Source: Sphingopyxis panaciterrae (lineage in GTDB: Bacteria > Pseudomonadota > Alphaproteobacteria > Sphingomonadales > Sphingomonadaceae). Taken from it: DNA of 64,000 nt. Positions 17,204 through 25,285 of this stretch are shown here, one piece after another. Where the stretch lies: positions 248,001-312,000 of the forward strand of contig NZ_JAASQN010000003.1 in NCBI RefSeq assembly GCF_011762125.1. Direction: 5' to 3'. A program made the translations under genes and the position numbers. The stretch's first letter is position 1, and each line of letters begins with the position of its first letter. The notes under the pieces were generated by a model. The model was not told the origin of the DNA. It searched no databases and saw only the letters and a list, made by a program, of their open reading frames with translations.

Positions 17204-17760
17204 CCGCCGATGATCATCCGCTGTGGCAGAGGCTCGCCGGCTATCGTGTCGGTCCCGATGATGCCGCCTTTTCCTTCGCGGCGCGGCTCGCGCGCGAAAA
17301 TGGCTGGAGCGCGGCGCAGGCGGAACGGGTGATGGACGAATATCGCCGCTTCCTTTTCCTGGCCGCGGTTACGGGCCACCCGGTCACGCCGTCCGATGCG
17401 GTCGACCAGGCATGGCATCTCCACCTGACCTACAGCCGCGATTATTGGGACCGGCTGTGCGCGAGCGTGCTCGGCAAGCCGCTGCACCACGGGCCGACCG
17501 CGGGCGGCAGCGACGAACAGCACCGCTATTTCGCGCAATATGCCGATACGCTCGCCAGCTACGAACGCTGGTTTGGCGCCGTCCCGCCCGCCGACATCTG
17601 GCCCGGCGCGCATCGGCGGCTGGTCGTCGACCCGCGCGCGGTGCGCGTCGGGCTCGCCGACCATTGGGTGGTGCGCAAAGCCACGCTGCGGCGTGGCGCC
17701 CTCGCGGCCGTTGTGATAGCTATAGCATTGATCTCGCTTTGGTTCTTTACCGGACGATAG
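17200..17760 (+). CDS. GRDP-like (glycine-rich domain-containing protein-like) protein with C-terminal membrane anchor
   Basis: 186 residues. The segment SDAVDQAWHLHLTYSRDYWDRLC is the hallmark of the GRDP-like family (PF07173 type). The C-terminus carries one hydrophobic segment (about 166-182), so it is a tail-anchored membrane protein. It overlaps the preceding kinase gene by 4 nt and is followed by a TIGR04222 protein 8 nt downstream. That pairing seems recurrent in bacteria, though its job is unknown. Confidence 0.8.
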   Translation: MTADDHPLWQRLAGYRVGPDDAAFSFAARLARENGWSAAQAERVMDEYRRFLFLAAVTGHPVTPSDAVDQAWHLHLTYSRDYWDRLCASVLGKPLHHGPTAGGSDEQHRYFAQYADTLASYERWFGAVPPADIWPGAHRRLVVDPRAVRVGLADHWVVRKATLRRGALAAVVIAIALISLWFFTGR

Positions 17761-17768
17761 GAGGGGTG

Positions 17769-18590
17769 ATGGAAAATCCGCTGAACTGGCATGGCCCGGC
17801 GTTCCTGTTTCTCTATGCCGCGCTGTTCGTCGCCGCGCTGTTCGTATCGGCGATCCTGTCGCGGCGGTTCCGCCCGTCGGGGCGGCCGGGCGCGGCATCC
17901 GACGACGACACGCTGGCCTTTCTCGCGGGGCAAAGGCCGCGGCTGGTCGAGACGGCCGTGGCGCGGCTACTCGCGTCGGGCGCGCTGGTGATCCAGGGTG
18001 GCGAGCGTTTTCTGCGCGGCGCCGGGACGGGCGGCGGTGGGCTCGATCGCGCTCTGCTGGCGGTGCCGATGCCGGCGAGCTGGGACGATTTCGCGACGGC
18101 AGCCAAGCCGCATGCCGAGGCGGTCGAACGCCGGCTGATCGCCAGCGGGCTGCTGATGGATCGCGGCGCGGCGCGGCGTCTGGGGTTGATTGCCGCCTTG
18201 CCGTTCATCGGCCTGTTCCTGTTCGGGATCGCCAAGCTGCTGATCGGCCTGTCGCGCGACAAACCTGTCGGCATATTGATCGTCTTTTTGGTCATTACCT
18301 TCGTCGTCATCCTGATCCGGACCTTCGCCGTCGACCGGCGCACCGACGGCGCGGTGGAGGCGATCGCGTCGGCGCGGGTGCGCCACGAACGGCTGCGCCG
18401 CGCACCGACGGTCGATGAGACGGGGCGCGCGGTCGCGCTGTTCGGAACGACGGTGCTCGCGGGATCAGCCTTCGCCGCGCTCCACCAGATGCGCGCGCAA
18501 AGCGACAGCGGCTCGGGCGGTAGCGATGGGGGTGGATGCGGCGGCGGCGGTGGAGGAGGCTGCGGTGGCTGTGGAGGCAGCGGCGGCTGA
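17769..18590 (+). CDS. TIGR04222-type membrane protein with Gly/Cys-rich tail
   Basis: 273 residues. One membrane segment at the N-terminus (about 10-29), the TIGR04222-like region with VETAVARLLASGAL, and two further hydrophobic segments (about 142-162 and 168-184). The last 30 residues consist almost only of Gly, Cys and Ser, including four Cys in CGGCGG-type spacing. Such a tail could bind metal, be modified or cross-link. It is tightly linked to the GRDP-like gene (8-nt gap), and the acyl-CoA dehydrogenase starts 39 nt downstream. Confidence 0.8.
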   Translation: MENPLNWHGPAFLFLYAALFVAALFVSAILSRRFRPSGRPGAASDDDTLAFLAGQRPRLVETAVARLLASGALVIQGGERFLRGAGTGGGGLDRALLAVPMPASWDDFATAAKPHAEAVERRLIASGLLMDRGAARRLGLIAALPFIGLFLFGIAKLLIGLSRDKPVGILIVFLVITFVVILIRTFAVDRRTDGAVEAIASARVRHERLRRAPTVDETGRAVALFGTTVLAGSAFAALHQMRAQSDSGSGGSDGGGCGGGGGGGCGGCGGSGG

Positions 18591-18629
18591 CGGGCGCCCG
18601 GAACGATATTTCATGATGGAGAGAGATTG

Positions 18630-19919
18630 ATGGATTTTGCGATGCCCGCCGACCTGCAGGCGTATCTGGATGAACTCGACGCGTTCATCGAAGCCGAGAT
18701 CAAGCCGCTCGAACTGGCCGACGACAATATCCGCTTCTTCGACCATCGCCGCGAGCATGCGCGCACCGACTGGGACAATCAGGGGCTGCCGCGCCACGAC
18801 TGGGAGCAGTTGCTGAAGCAGGCGACGCGCAAGGCCGATGCGGCCGGGCACTGGCGTTTTTCGGCGCCGAAGAAATATGGCGGCAAGGACGGCAGCAACC
18901 TGTGGATGGCGGTGATCCGCGAACATTTCGCCGCGAAAGGCCTCGGGCTCCACAACGACCTGCAGAACGAACATAGCATCGTCGGCAATTTCCCTTTCGT
19001 CGAGATGTTCGAACAGTTCGCGACGAGCGAGGAGCAGAAGCAGGAGTTCATCCTCGGCGGCTTCGAGGGCAAGCGCCGCACCGCCTTCGGACTGACCGAG
19101 CCCGACCATGGATCGGATGCCACCCACATGGAAACGCGCGCGGTGCGTGAAACGCGGGACGGCGTCGATGGCTGGCTGATCAACGGACGCAAGATGTGGA
19201 TCACCGGCATGCATGTCGCCAGCCACTGCGCGACTTTCTGCCGGACCAGCGGCAACGACGGCGACGCGAAGGGCATTTCGTGCCTGCTCGTGCCCACCGG
19301 CACCCCGGGGATGACGGTCGACGAATATATGTGGACCTTCAACATGCCGACCGATCATCCGCGCATGACCTTCACCGACGTCTGGGTGCCCGACAGCGCG
19401 CGGCTCGGCCCGGTCGACGGCGGGCTGTCGATCGCGCAAAGCTTCGTCCACCAGAACCGCATCCGGCAGGCGGCGTCATCCTTGGGCGCCGCGGTCTTCT
19501 GCATCGAGGAAAGCGTGAAATATGCGCGCGAGCGCAAGCCGTTCGGCGAGGCGCTGGCGAAGAACCAGGCGATCCAGTTCCCGCTCGTCGAACTGGCGAC
19601 ACAGGCCGAAATGCTGCGCCTGTTGATCCGCAAGACCGCGTGGGAAATGGACAATATGCCGCATAAGGAGGTCGAGCATCGTCTGTCCGACCGCGTCAGC
19701 ATGTGCAATTACTGGGCGAACCGCCTGTGCTGCGAAGCCGCCGACCGCGCGATGCAGGTGCATGGCGGCATCGGCTATTCACGCCACAAACCGTTCGAGC
19801 ATATCTATCGCCACCACCGCCGCTACCGCATCACCGAAGGCGCGGAAGAGATACAGATGCGCAAGGTGGGGGCGTATCTGTTCGGCTATCTGGGGCCACG
19901 CAAGGGCCTGTTCAGCTGA
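18630..19919 (+). CDS. Acyl-CoA dehydrogenase
   Basis: 429 residues with the full acyl-CoA dehydrogenase layout: helical N-domain, beta-domain with FGLTEPDHGSDATHM and NGRKMWITG, and C-terminal helices with VHGGIGYSRHKPFEHIYRHH. It would introduce a double bond into an acyl-CoA and pass electrons to ETF. The ATG at 18630 follows GGAGAGAG. The substrate class cannot be read from sequence. The earlier phosphotransferase gene suggests a common catabolic context. Confidence 0.92.
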   Translation: MDFAMPADLQAYLDELDAFIEAEIKPLELADDNIRFFDHRREHARTDWDNQGLPRHDWEQLLKQATRKADAAGHWRFSAPKKYGGKDGSNLWMAVIREHFAAKGLGLHNDLQNEHSIVGNFPFVEMFEQFATSEEQKQEFILGGFEGKRRTAFGLTEPDHGSDATHMETRAVRETRDGVDGWLINGRKMWITGMHVASHCATFCRTSGNDGDAKGISCLLVPTGTPGMTVDEYMWTFNMPTDHPRMTFTDVWVPDSARLGPVDGGLSIAQSFVHQNRIRQAASSLGAAVFCIEESVKYARERKPFGEALAKNQAIQFPLVELATQAEMLRLLIRKTAWEMDNMPHKEVEHRLSDRVSMCNYWANRLCCEAADRAMQVHGGIGYSRHKPFEHIYRHHRRYRITEGAEEIQMRKVGAYLFGYLGPRKGLFS

Positions 19920-19938
19920 CGATCGCGGCGGCCGCTCG

Positions 19939-20268
19939 TCAATGAGCGGCCGTCTTCGACCAGATGTTCATCACCGCAACCCCCGCGACGATCAGCGCCA
20001 TGCCGATCATCGCGGGCGCGTCGAGACGCTGGCCCTGAAAGACCCACGCGACGGTGGCGATCAGCACGATCCCGACCCCCGACCAGATCGCATAGGCGAT
20101 GCCGGTGGGGATATCGCGCAGCGCCAGCGACAGGAAATAAAAGGCGACAATATAGCCCGCCGCCATGATCAGCGAGGGGCCGATATTGCGGAAGCCTTCC
20201 GACTGCTTGAGGAACGAGGTCGCGATCACTTCGGCGACGATCGCAATGCCGAGGTAGAGATAGTGCAA
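19939..20268 (-). CDS. Small multidrug resistance (SMR) family transporter
   Basis: 109 residues with four membrane segments; the essential membrane-embedded glutamate is at position 13 (AEVIATS). GIAYAIWSGVG is the family signature. It would export quaternary cations or guanidinium-type compounds in exchange for protons. It is the last gene of a reverse-strand group with the PhnA-like and methyltransferase genes (13-nt gap). Confidence 0.92.
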   Translation of the reverse strand: MHYLYLGIAIVAEVIATSFLKQSEGFRNIGPSLIMAAGYIVAFYFLSLALRDIPTGIAYAIWSGVGIVLIATVAWVFQGQRLDAPAMIGMALIVAGVAVMNIWSKTAAH

Positions 20269-20281
20269 GGCGGCCTCCCCT

Positions 20282-20593
20282 CTAACGCTTGCGCACGAAT
20301 TCGGCGCGCAGCACCAGCCCCTTGATGCCGTCGTGGCGGCAGTCGATCTCCTGATCGTCGCCGGTCAGGCGGATCGACTTGATCACGGTGCCGACCTTCA
20401 GCGTCTGCCCGGCGCCCTTGACGGTCAGGTCCTTGACCAGCACCACCGAATCGCCATCGGTCAGCAGGTTGCCGACGGCGTCGCGAACCTCCGGCCCTGC
20501 CGCGGCAACTGCCGCCCGCTCGCGCGCATCGACGGCGGACAGCCATTCGCCGCTCGCCTCGTCATAGATATAATCCTCGTCGTCGCTGGTCAT
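20282..20593 (-). CDS. PhnA/YjdM-like protein lacking a complete zinc ribbon
   Basis: 103 residues. The C-terminal 70 residues (DGDSVVLVKDLTVKG, LKVGTVIKSIRL, IDCRHDGIKGLVLRAEFVRK) are the PhnA domain. YjdM proteins normally start with a Cys4 zinc ribbon; here only a remnant (DYIYDEASGEWL) without the cysteines is left. The function of the family is unclear despite the historical link to phosphonate use. The ATG at 20593 is preferred to the GTG two codons upstream. Confidence 0.8.
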   Translation of the reverse strand: MTSDDEDYIYDEASGEWLSAVDARERAAVAAAGPEVRDAVGNLLTDGDSVVLVKDLTVKGAGQTLKVGTVIKSIRLTGDDQEIDCRHDGIKGLVLRAEFVRKR

Positions 20594-20595
20594 GG

Positions 20596-21339
20596 TCACG
20601 GCTTCCGGAAACGCAGCGCGAACTGGTCGGTCTTGCCGCGAATGGCGGCGTCGAAGACGTTGGCGGTGCGCGGGTCGTCGGTATGTTTGTAGAGGTCGCT
20701 TTCCCCGTCGAGCGTGAAGCCCGCCTTGGTCAGCGCCGCGACCACCGCCGCCTTGTCGATGCGGTGCAGGCTGTCGGACAGCGTCGTGCCCGTGCCGTCG
20801 GCGGCGCTATGATCGACGACGACCAGCGTGCCGCCCGGCTTCAGCGCCGCGAACAGCGCCGCGCTGGCCTTGTCGCCGGTCCCGGCGGGGAAGGGCTTCA
20901 GATACAGGTCGTGGAAATTCTGTACCGTGATGATCGTGTCGAGCGGCACCGGAAAGGCGGGTGCGGCGAACGGCCCGGCGACTGCATCGACATTGGCATA
21001 GGCGGCGTCGACCGCGGCCTGATCGTCGCCATATTGTTTCTTGAACGCGATGAATTCGGTGGGCTGGAAAGCATAGACGCGCCCCGCGGGTCCGACCGCG
21101 GCAGCGAGCAGGCGGGTGACATAGCCGCCGCCCATGACGAAATCGCCGACCTGTTGGCCGGGCGCCACCCGCGCAAAGGCGAGCAGCTCGGCGGGCCTCC
21201 GCGTTGCATCGCGTTCGCGGTCGGCGGCGGGACGCGCCGGATCGGCGAGCGCGGCGCTATAGTCGGGCGTGGTCGTCGGCGCTGCGGCGAGCGGGCCGGC
21301 GATGGCAAGGAGGATGGCAAGGCTGAGCGAGCGGATCAT
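20596..21339 (-). CDS. Exported class I SAM-dependent methyltransferase-like protein
   Basis: 247 residues with a signal sequence (hydrophobic 4-19). The Rossmann pattern is modified: GDFVMGGGYVTRLLA for motif I, DTIITVQNFHDLY and LKPGGTLVVVDHSA for later motifs. Such proteins are common in sphingomonads as predicted periplasmic methyltransferases, which is odd because SAM is not expected there; the catalytic role may have changed. It begins the reverse-strand group that continues into the PhnA-like and SMR genes. Confidence 0.8.
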   Translation of the reverse strand: MIRSLSLAILLAIAGPLAAAPTTTPDYSAALADPARPAADRERDATRRPAELLAFARVAPGQQVGDFVMGGGYVTRLLAAAVGPAGRVYAFQPTEFIAFKKQYGDDQAAVDAAYANVDAVAGPFAAPAFPVPLDTIITVQNFHDLYLKPFPAGTGDKASAALFAALKPGGTLVVVDHSAADGTGTTLSDSLHRIDKAAVVAALTKAGFTLDGESDLYKHTDDPRTANVFDAAIRGKTDQFALRFRKP

Positions 21340-21427
21340 GGCGGCGACTCCCGTTGATGGTCCGGTCACCATAGCCTGTTGCCGGATTGCAGGCGCGCTT
21401 ATTTGCTCCGCGTAATTTTGCTTTCTT

Positions 21428-21459
21428 CGTCACCCCGGACCTGATCCGGGGTCCCGCTT
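21428..21459. repeat. Single arm of the REPIN-like repeat, copy B
   Basis: CGTCACCCCGGACCTGATCC then GGGGTCCCGC, one arm only, with a C for T relative to other copies. No matching inverted arm follows within 150 bp, so this is a solo or decayed element. Confidence 0.85.
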
Positions 21460-21528
21460 TCCCATAGTGTTTAGAGACGGAAGTACGCCTGCCCAATCCA
21501 GCCTGCGTCAATATCATCTCTTCATGCT

Positions 21529-21606
21529 CTTAAGCCGCAAAGGACACAAAAAAGATGCGCACATGCGGGTCTTTTGTGGCTTTAAGGCCTTCGGTCCAAA
21601 GGCCTT
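21529..21606 (+). promoter_or_regulatory. Two adjacent hairpins in the amidohydrolase leader
   Basis: A long imperfect inverted repeat (CTTAAGCCGCAAAGGACAC to GTCTTTTGTGGCTTTAAG, 21529-21586) is followed directly by AAGGCCTT-CGGTCCA-AAGGCCTT (21584-21606). Both lie about 60-135 nt upstream of the start at 21665. There is no T tract at the end, so a terminator is less likely than an RNA or DNA regulatory structure. Confidence 0.4.
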
Positions 21607-21664
21607 GGCATATCCCGAATCCATGATAGGTTTCTTCGTGAAACTAAAAATCGGGAGAGCGGAC

Positions 21665-23404
21665 ATGCATGATCTGGTGATTCGCGGCGGCACGGTCGTC
21701 GATGGTTCGGGCGGAACGCCCTTTGTCGCAGACGTCGCGGTCGACGGGGACCGCATCGTCGCGGTCGGCGAAAATCTCGGCGCCGGGCGCGAGGAGATTG
21801 ACGCCAGCGGCAAGATCGTCACCCCCGGCTTCGTCGACGTCCACACCCATTATGACGGCCAGGCGACGTGGGATGCCGAAATGGCGCCGTCGAGCTGGCA
21901 CGGCGTCACCACCGTCGTGATGGGCAATTGCGGCGTCGGCTTTGCGCCTGCCAAGCCCGACCGCCATGAATGGCTGATCAGCCTCATGGAAGGTGTCGAG
22001 GATATTCCCGGCACCGCGCTGGCCGAGGGCATGTCATGGGATTGGGAGACTTTTCCCGAATATATGGATGCGCTGGAGCAATTGCCGCGCACCGTCGATG
22101 TCGCCTGCCATGTCCCCCACGGCGCGGTGCGCGCCTATGTGCTCGGCGACCGTGAAAAGCCTGGCGCAATCCCGACCGACGCCGACATCGCCGAAATGTC
22201 GCGCATCGTCGAGGAAGGCGTGCGCGCTGGGGCCCTCGGTTTCTCGACCAGCCGCACCGTGCTCCACAAATCGATCGACGGCGAACTTGTCCCCGGCACC
22301 ACCGCTACGCCTGAGGAACTGATCGCGATCGGTCGCGCGATGGGGCGTGTCGGCTATGGCGTGTTCGAAATGGCGAGCGACATGAAGCGCGAATGGAACG
22401 AGTTCCAGTGGATGGGCGATTTGAGCCGCGAAACTGGGCTGCCAGTGACCTTCGCCGCGCTTCAGTCGATCGCCAAGGAACTGCCGCTCGAAGAACAGAT
22501 TGCCGAAATGCGCAAGCAGAATAGGGCCGGCGCGAACATCGTGGCGCAGATCGCGCTGCGCGGCAACGGCGTCATCATGGCGTGGCAGGGCACGGTGCAT
22601 CCGTTCCGTTTCAAGCCGGCGTGGAGCGAGATCATCGACCTGCCCTGGGCCGGGCAGCTCGCGAAATTGAAGGACCCTGCATTCAAAAAGCGCATGGTCG
22701 AAGAAGCCAATATCTGGCCCGAAAGCGACATCCTCGATTTTCTCAAGATCGTCGCCGAAGGCTGGCCGGTTCATTTCGAAATGGACCCCGACTTCAACTA
22801 TGAGCCCAGGATGGATGAAAGTATCATGGCGCGCGCGGTTGCCGCCGGGATGAGCCCGGCCGAATATGCCTATGACCTGCTGATGAAGGACGACGGCAAG
22901 GGTTTCATCTATTTCCCGATCCTCAACTACCGCGACGGCAACCTCAATTTCCTCGAGGATCTCCAGGCGTCGGACGACACCGTGAACAGCCTGTCCGACG
23001 GCGGCGCGCATTGCGGGACGATCTGCGACGCCGCCTCGCCGACTTTCATGCTCCAGCATTGGGTCCGCGACCGCGCGGGAGCCCGCGTCGCGCTCGAACA
23101 TGCGATCAAGCGTCAGTGCCGCGATACCGCGATCCTCTATGGGCTCGAGGATCGCGGCGTGCTTGCGCCGGGCTATCTCGCCGATCTCAACGTCATCGAC
23201 ATGGAGGCGATCAAGCTTGGCAAGCCGTGGCTCGCCTTCGACCTGCCCGCGGGTGGCAAGCGGCTGCTTCAAAAGGCCGATGGCTATATCGCGACGGTGA
23301 AGTCGGGCGAGGTCACCTTCCGCGATGGCGCGATGCAGGGTCCGACACCGGGCGGCGTCATCCGCGGGCCGCAGCGCGTCGAAATGGCGATGGCGGCGGA
23401 GTAA
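21665..23404 (+). CDS. Amidohydrolase family protein, N-acyl-D-amino-acid deacylase-like
   Basis: 579 residues. The metal-binding VDVHTHYDGQATWD, the GNCGVGFAPA loop and NSLSDGGAHCG are typical of D-aminoacylase/dihydroorotase-type amidohydrolases, with the small beta-sandwich domain formed by both termini (LVIRGGTVVDGSG and the final GEVTFRDG). It probably removes acyl groups from D-amino acids or a related cyclic amide; the exact substrate is unknown. The ATG at 21665 follows GGGAGAGC; longer in-frame starts run into repeat sequence and are rejected. Confidence 0.88.
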   Translation: MHDLVIRGGTVVDGSGGTPFVADVAVDGDRIVAVGENLGAGREEIDASGKIVTPGFVDVHTHYDGQATWDAEMAPSSWHGVTTVVMGNCGVGFAPAKPDRHEWLISLMEGVEDIPGTALAEGMSWDWETFPEYMDALEQLPRTVDVACHVPHGAVRAYVLGDREKPGAIPTDADIAEMSRIVEEGVRAGALGFSTSRTVLHKSIDGELVPGTTATPEELIAIGRAMGRVGYGVFEMASDMKREWNEFQWMGDLSRETGLPVTFAALQSIAKELPLEEQIAEMRKQNRAGANIVAQIALRGNGVIMAWQGTVHPFRFKPAWSEIIDLPWAGQLAKLKDPAFKKRMVEEANIWPESDILDFLKIVAEGWPVHFEMDPDFNYEPRMDESIMARAVAAGMSPAEYAYDLLMKDDGKGFIYFPILNYRDGNLNFLEDLQASDDTVNSLSDGGAHCGTICDAASPTFMLQHWVRDRAGARVALEHAIKRQCRDTAILYGLEDRGVLAPGYLADLNVIDMEAIKLGKPWLAFDLPAGGKRLLQKADGYIATVKSGEVTFRDGAMQGPTPGGVIRGPQRVEMAMAAE

Positions 23405-23513
23405 GCCGAACCTCCATTTCGTTTGTGCGGAGCTTGTCGAAGTACCGTTCTTTTCTTTGGAAGGAAAAGGTGATCATCGACTGTTTTCGGCGGTTAGTTG
23501 CCGTCCCGTCCAT

Positions 23514-23608
23514 CGTCACCCCGGACTTGATCCGGGGGCCCGCTTAACCTCGAAAACCGTCGGCGCCCTCAAAAAAAAGCGGGATCCCGGGTCAAGCCCG
23601 GGATGACG
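23514..23608. repeat. REPIN-like inverted repeat, copy C
   Basis: Same asymmetric arms as copy A, with a run of eight A in the spacer. Homology to copy A continues into both flanks (GTTGCCGTCCCGTCCAT before; GGTGAGT.GAGCTCATGG after), so A and C belong to a longer subfamily of about 150 bp. Confidence 0.9.
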
Positions 23609-23680
23609 AAGGTGAGTGGAGCTCATGGCAGTTTCCCACCCCAAGGCAGACATCCTGCTTTTGGGTTCGGTCGCGCCGCC

Positions 23681-25285
23681 TCACGGGGCGAGCAGGTCGG
23701 CCGGCAAGGTCGGCTCGCCGAGGATCAGTGCCATGCGCCGCCAGATTTCGTCGCGGTCGGGATTGCCGCGCTCGATGAAGGCGCGCACCATCTCCTCGCC
23801 GATGCCATAGTTGATCACATAGCTGCGATACTGGTCGGTAAAGGCGACCGACTGTTCGGCGCGCTGGGGTGAGAAGAGCAGATATTTCTGCGTCAGCGCG
23901 ACCGCGGCCGGCCGGTCGATCTGCCCGTCGAGATATTGCTGCGCGATCGTCAGCCGCGCGCCCTGCAACGCCTTCATCGCATCGGTGAGCTGCCAGTAAC
24001 GGTCGTCGGCCGGCGGGGTGATTTCGGCGAGCGGCATCAGCACGTCGCGCTCGGTGTCGGGGCGCGTGCGGTCGGGGAAGGCCAGGTCGATGCCGTAATT
24101 GGCCGTGCCCTCGGCGATCAGGCTCTGCGGGCTGTAGAGCGGATAGACGCTGAACTCCTTCCAGCCGCGGCCCTTCACCAACTGCTCCTCAAGCTTCATG
24201 TTGAGCAGGTGATGGCCGGGATACCCCTCGTGACAGCCGAGGTCGAGCGCGCGCGACAGGCGGATCGGCAGGTCGGTGTTGACCTGGATGATGCTGTGAT
24301 AGCCGCCTTGGTAATAATTATAGCCGCTCCAGCTCTTGCCGGTGACGAACTGCAGTTTGAAGCTTTCCTCCTGCGGCATTGCGACATGCGTCGCGGTGCG
24401 CCCGCGGCAGCGAGCGATCGCGGCGTCGAACACTTTCTGCAATCGCTCCTTCGGAATGGTGAAGCGGTCGAGATAGGCCTCGACGCGGGTGGCGAGATCG
24501 CCGGGTCCGGGAACCAATGCATCGATCGCGGCGAGTTGCGCATCATAACTCGCCAGCGGCTTGAGTTCGGGGCGAACGCCGAACAGCCGCTCGGCCTCTT
24601 CGGCAAAGGGAAAGCGCGTGCCGTCCATCATCATCAGCCGCGTTTCGGCGGCGCGCAGCTGGGCCAGCAGAAAGGCGGCGCGGCGCTTTTCGATCGGGTC
24701 CGCAAGATCGGGTACGACGCCATCGAGCTTCGCCGTCAGCTGCCGCGCCGCCGCCAGCAGCGCGGCCTTGTCGCGCGGCGCCTTGATCGCAGCGTCGAGC
24801 AGGCTCGGCGGACCGTAATAGGCGTCGATATAGCCCTTCTCGTGCGTCCCGATCTCCAGGCTCAGCAGCACATAGGCGGTGGCGGCGGCATCGATCGTCT
24901 GCGCCGCGAACAGCGCGGCGGCGGGATCGGCCGTCTCTGCCGGGGCGGGCCAGGCTCCCGCGCCCGTTGTATCTGCCAGCCCCGAAGCGGGAGCGGCGGG
25001 CATCGAATCCGGCGCCGGCATCGCGCTCGCACCCGATACCACTTCGAGCCGCCGCACGTCGATTGCAGGGATATCCTTCGCGGCCTTCGTCGTCAGCGCG
25101 GGGGGCGGCGAAGCATCGGGTTCTGCCGGTGACGCTGCTGGCGGCGGCGCATGGTCCGTTCCGCGCTGCTGCGTCTTGCGTTGCTCGACGATGCGCTTCA
25201 TTTCGGGATCGAGCGAATAGCAGCCCGCAAGCGTGACGCCGGCCATCAGCGACATCGTGATTGTTCGTTGCCACCGGGTCATCAT
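23681..25285 (-). CDS. DUF885-type metallopeptidase-like lipoprotein
   Basis: 534 residues with a lipobox LAGC (about 19-22), a Pro/Ala-rich linker to about residue 120, then a DUF885 domain. The metal-site motif HEGYPGHH and a downstream EGTANYG are clear, so it is likely a zinc peptidase facing the periplasm. The start overlaps the nhaA stop (ATGA), so both genes are coupled. The linker is long for the family. Confidence 0.85.
   Translation of the reverse strand: MMTRWQRTITMSLMAGVTLAGCYSLDPEMKRIVEQRKTQQRGTDHAPPPAASPAEPDASPPPALTTKAAKDIPAIDVRRLEVVSGASAMPAPDSMPAAPASGLADTTGAGAWPAPAETADPAAALFAAQTIDAAATAYVLLSLEIGTHEKGYIDAYYGPPSLLDAAIKAPRDKAALLAAARQLTAKLDGVVPDLADPIEKRRAAFLLAQLRAAETRLMMMDGTRFPFAEEAERLFGVRPELKPLASYDAQLAAIDALVPGPGDLATRVEAYLDRFTIPKERLQKVFDAAIARCRGRTATHVAMPQEESFKLQFVTGKSWSGYNYYQGGYHSIIQVNTDLPIRLSRALDLGCHEGYPGHHLLNMKLEEQLVKGRGWKEFSVYPLYSPQSLIAEGTANYGIDLAFPDRTRPDTERDVLMPLAEITPPADDRYWQLTDAMKALQGARLTIAQQYLDGQIDRPAAVALTQKYLLFSPQRAEQSVAFTDQYRSYVINYGIGEEMVRAFIERGNPDRDEIWRRMALILGEPTLPADLLAP

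Larger units (their letters stand above)
21340..21664. other. 325-bp divergent intergenic region with a repeat arm and a structured leader
   Basis: Lies between the methyltransferase and the amidohydrolase, which are transcribed away from each other. It holds a single REPIN-like arm (21428-21459) and a strongly structured stretch (21529-21606) described separately. The reading frame of the amidohydrolase stays open upstream, but translation through the repeat is not expected. Confidence 0.6.

Noticed and set aside
21467..21664. An extended N-terminus of the amidohydrolase starting near 21467
   Set aside because: The extra 66 residues come from structured leader DNA and match nothing; the ATG at 21665 has a good ribosome binding site and matches the family start.
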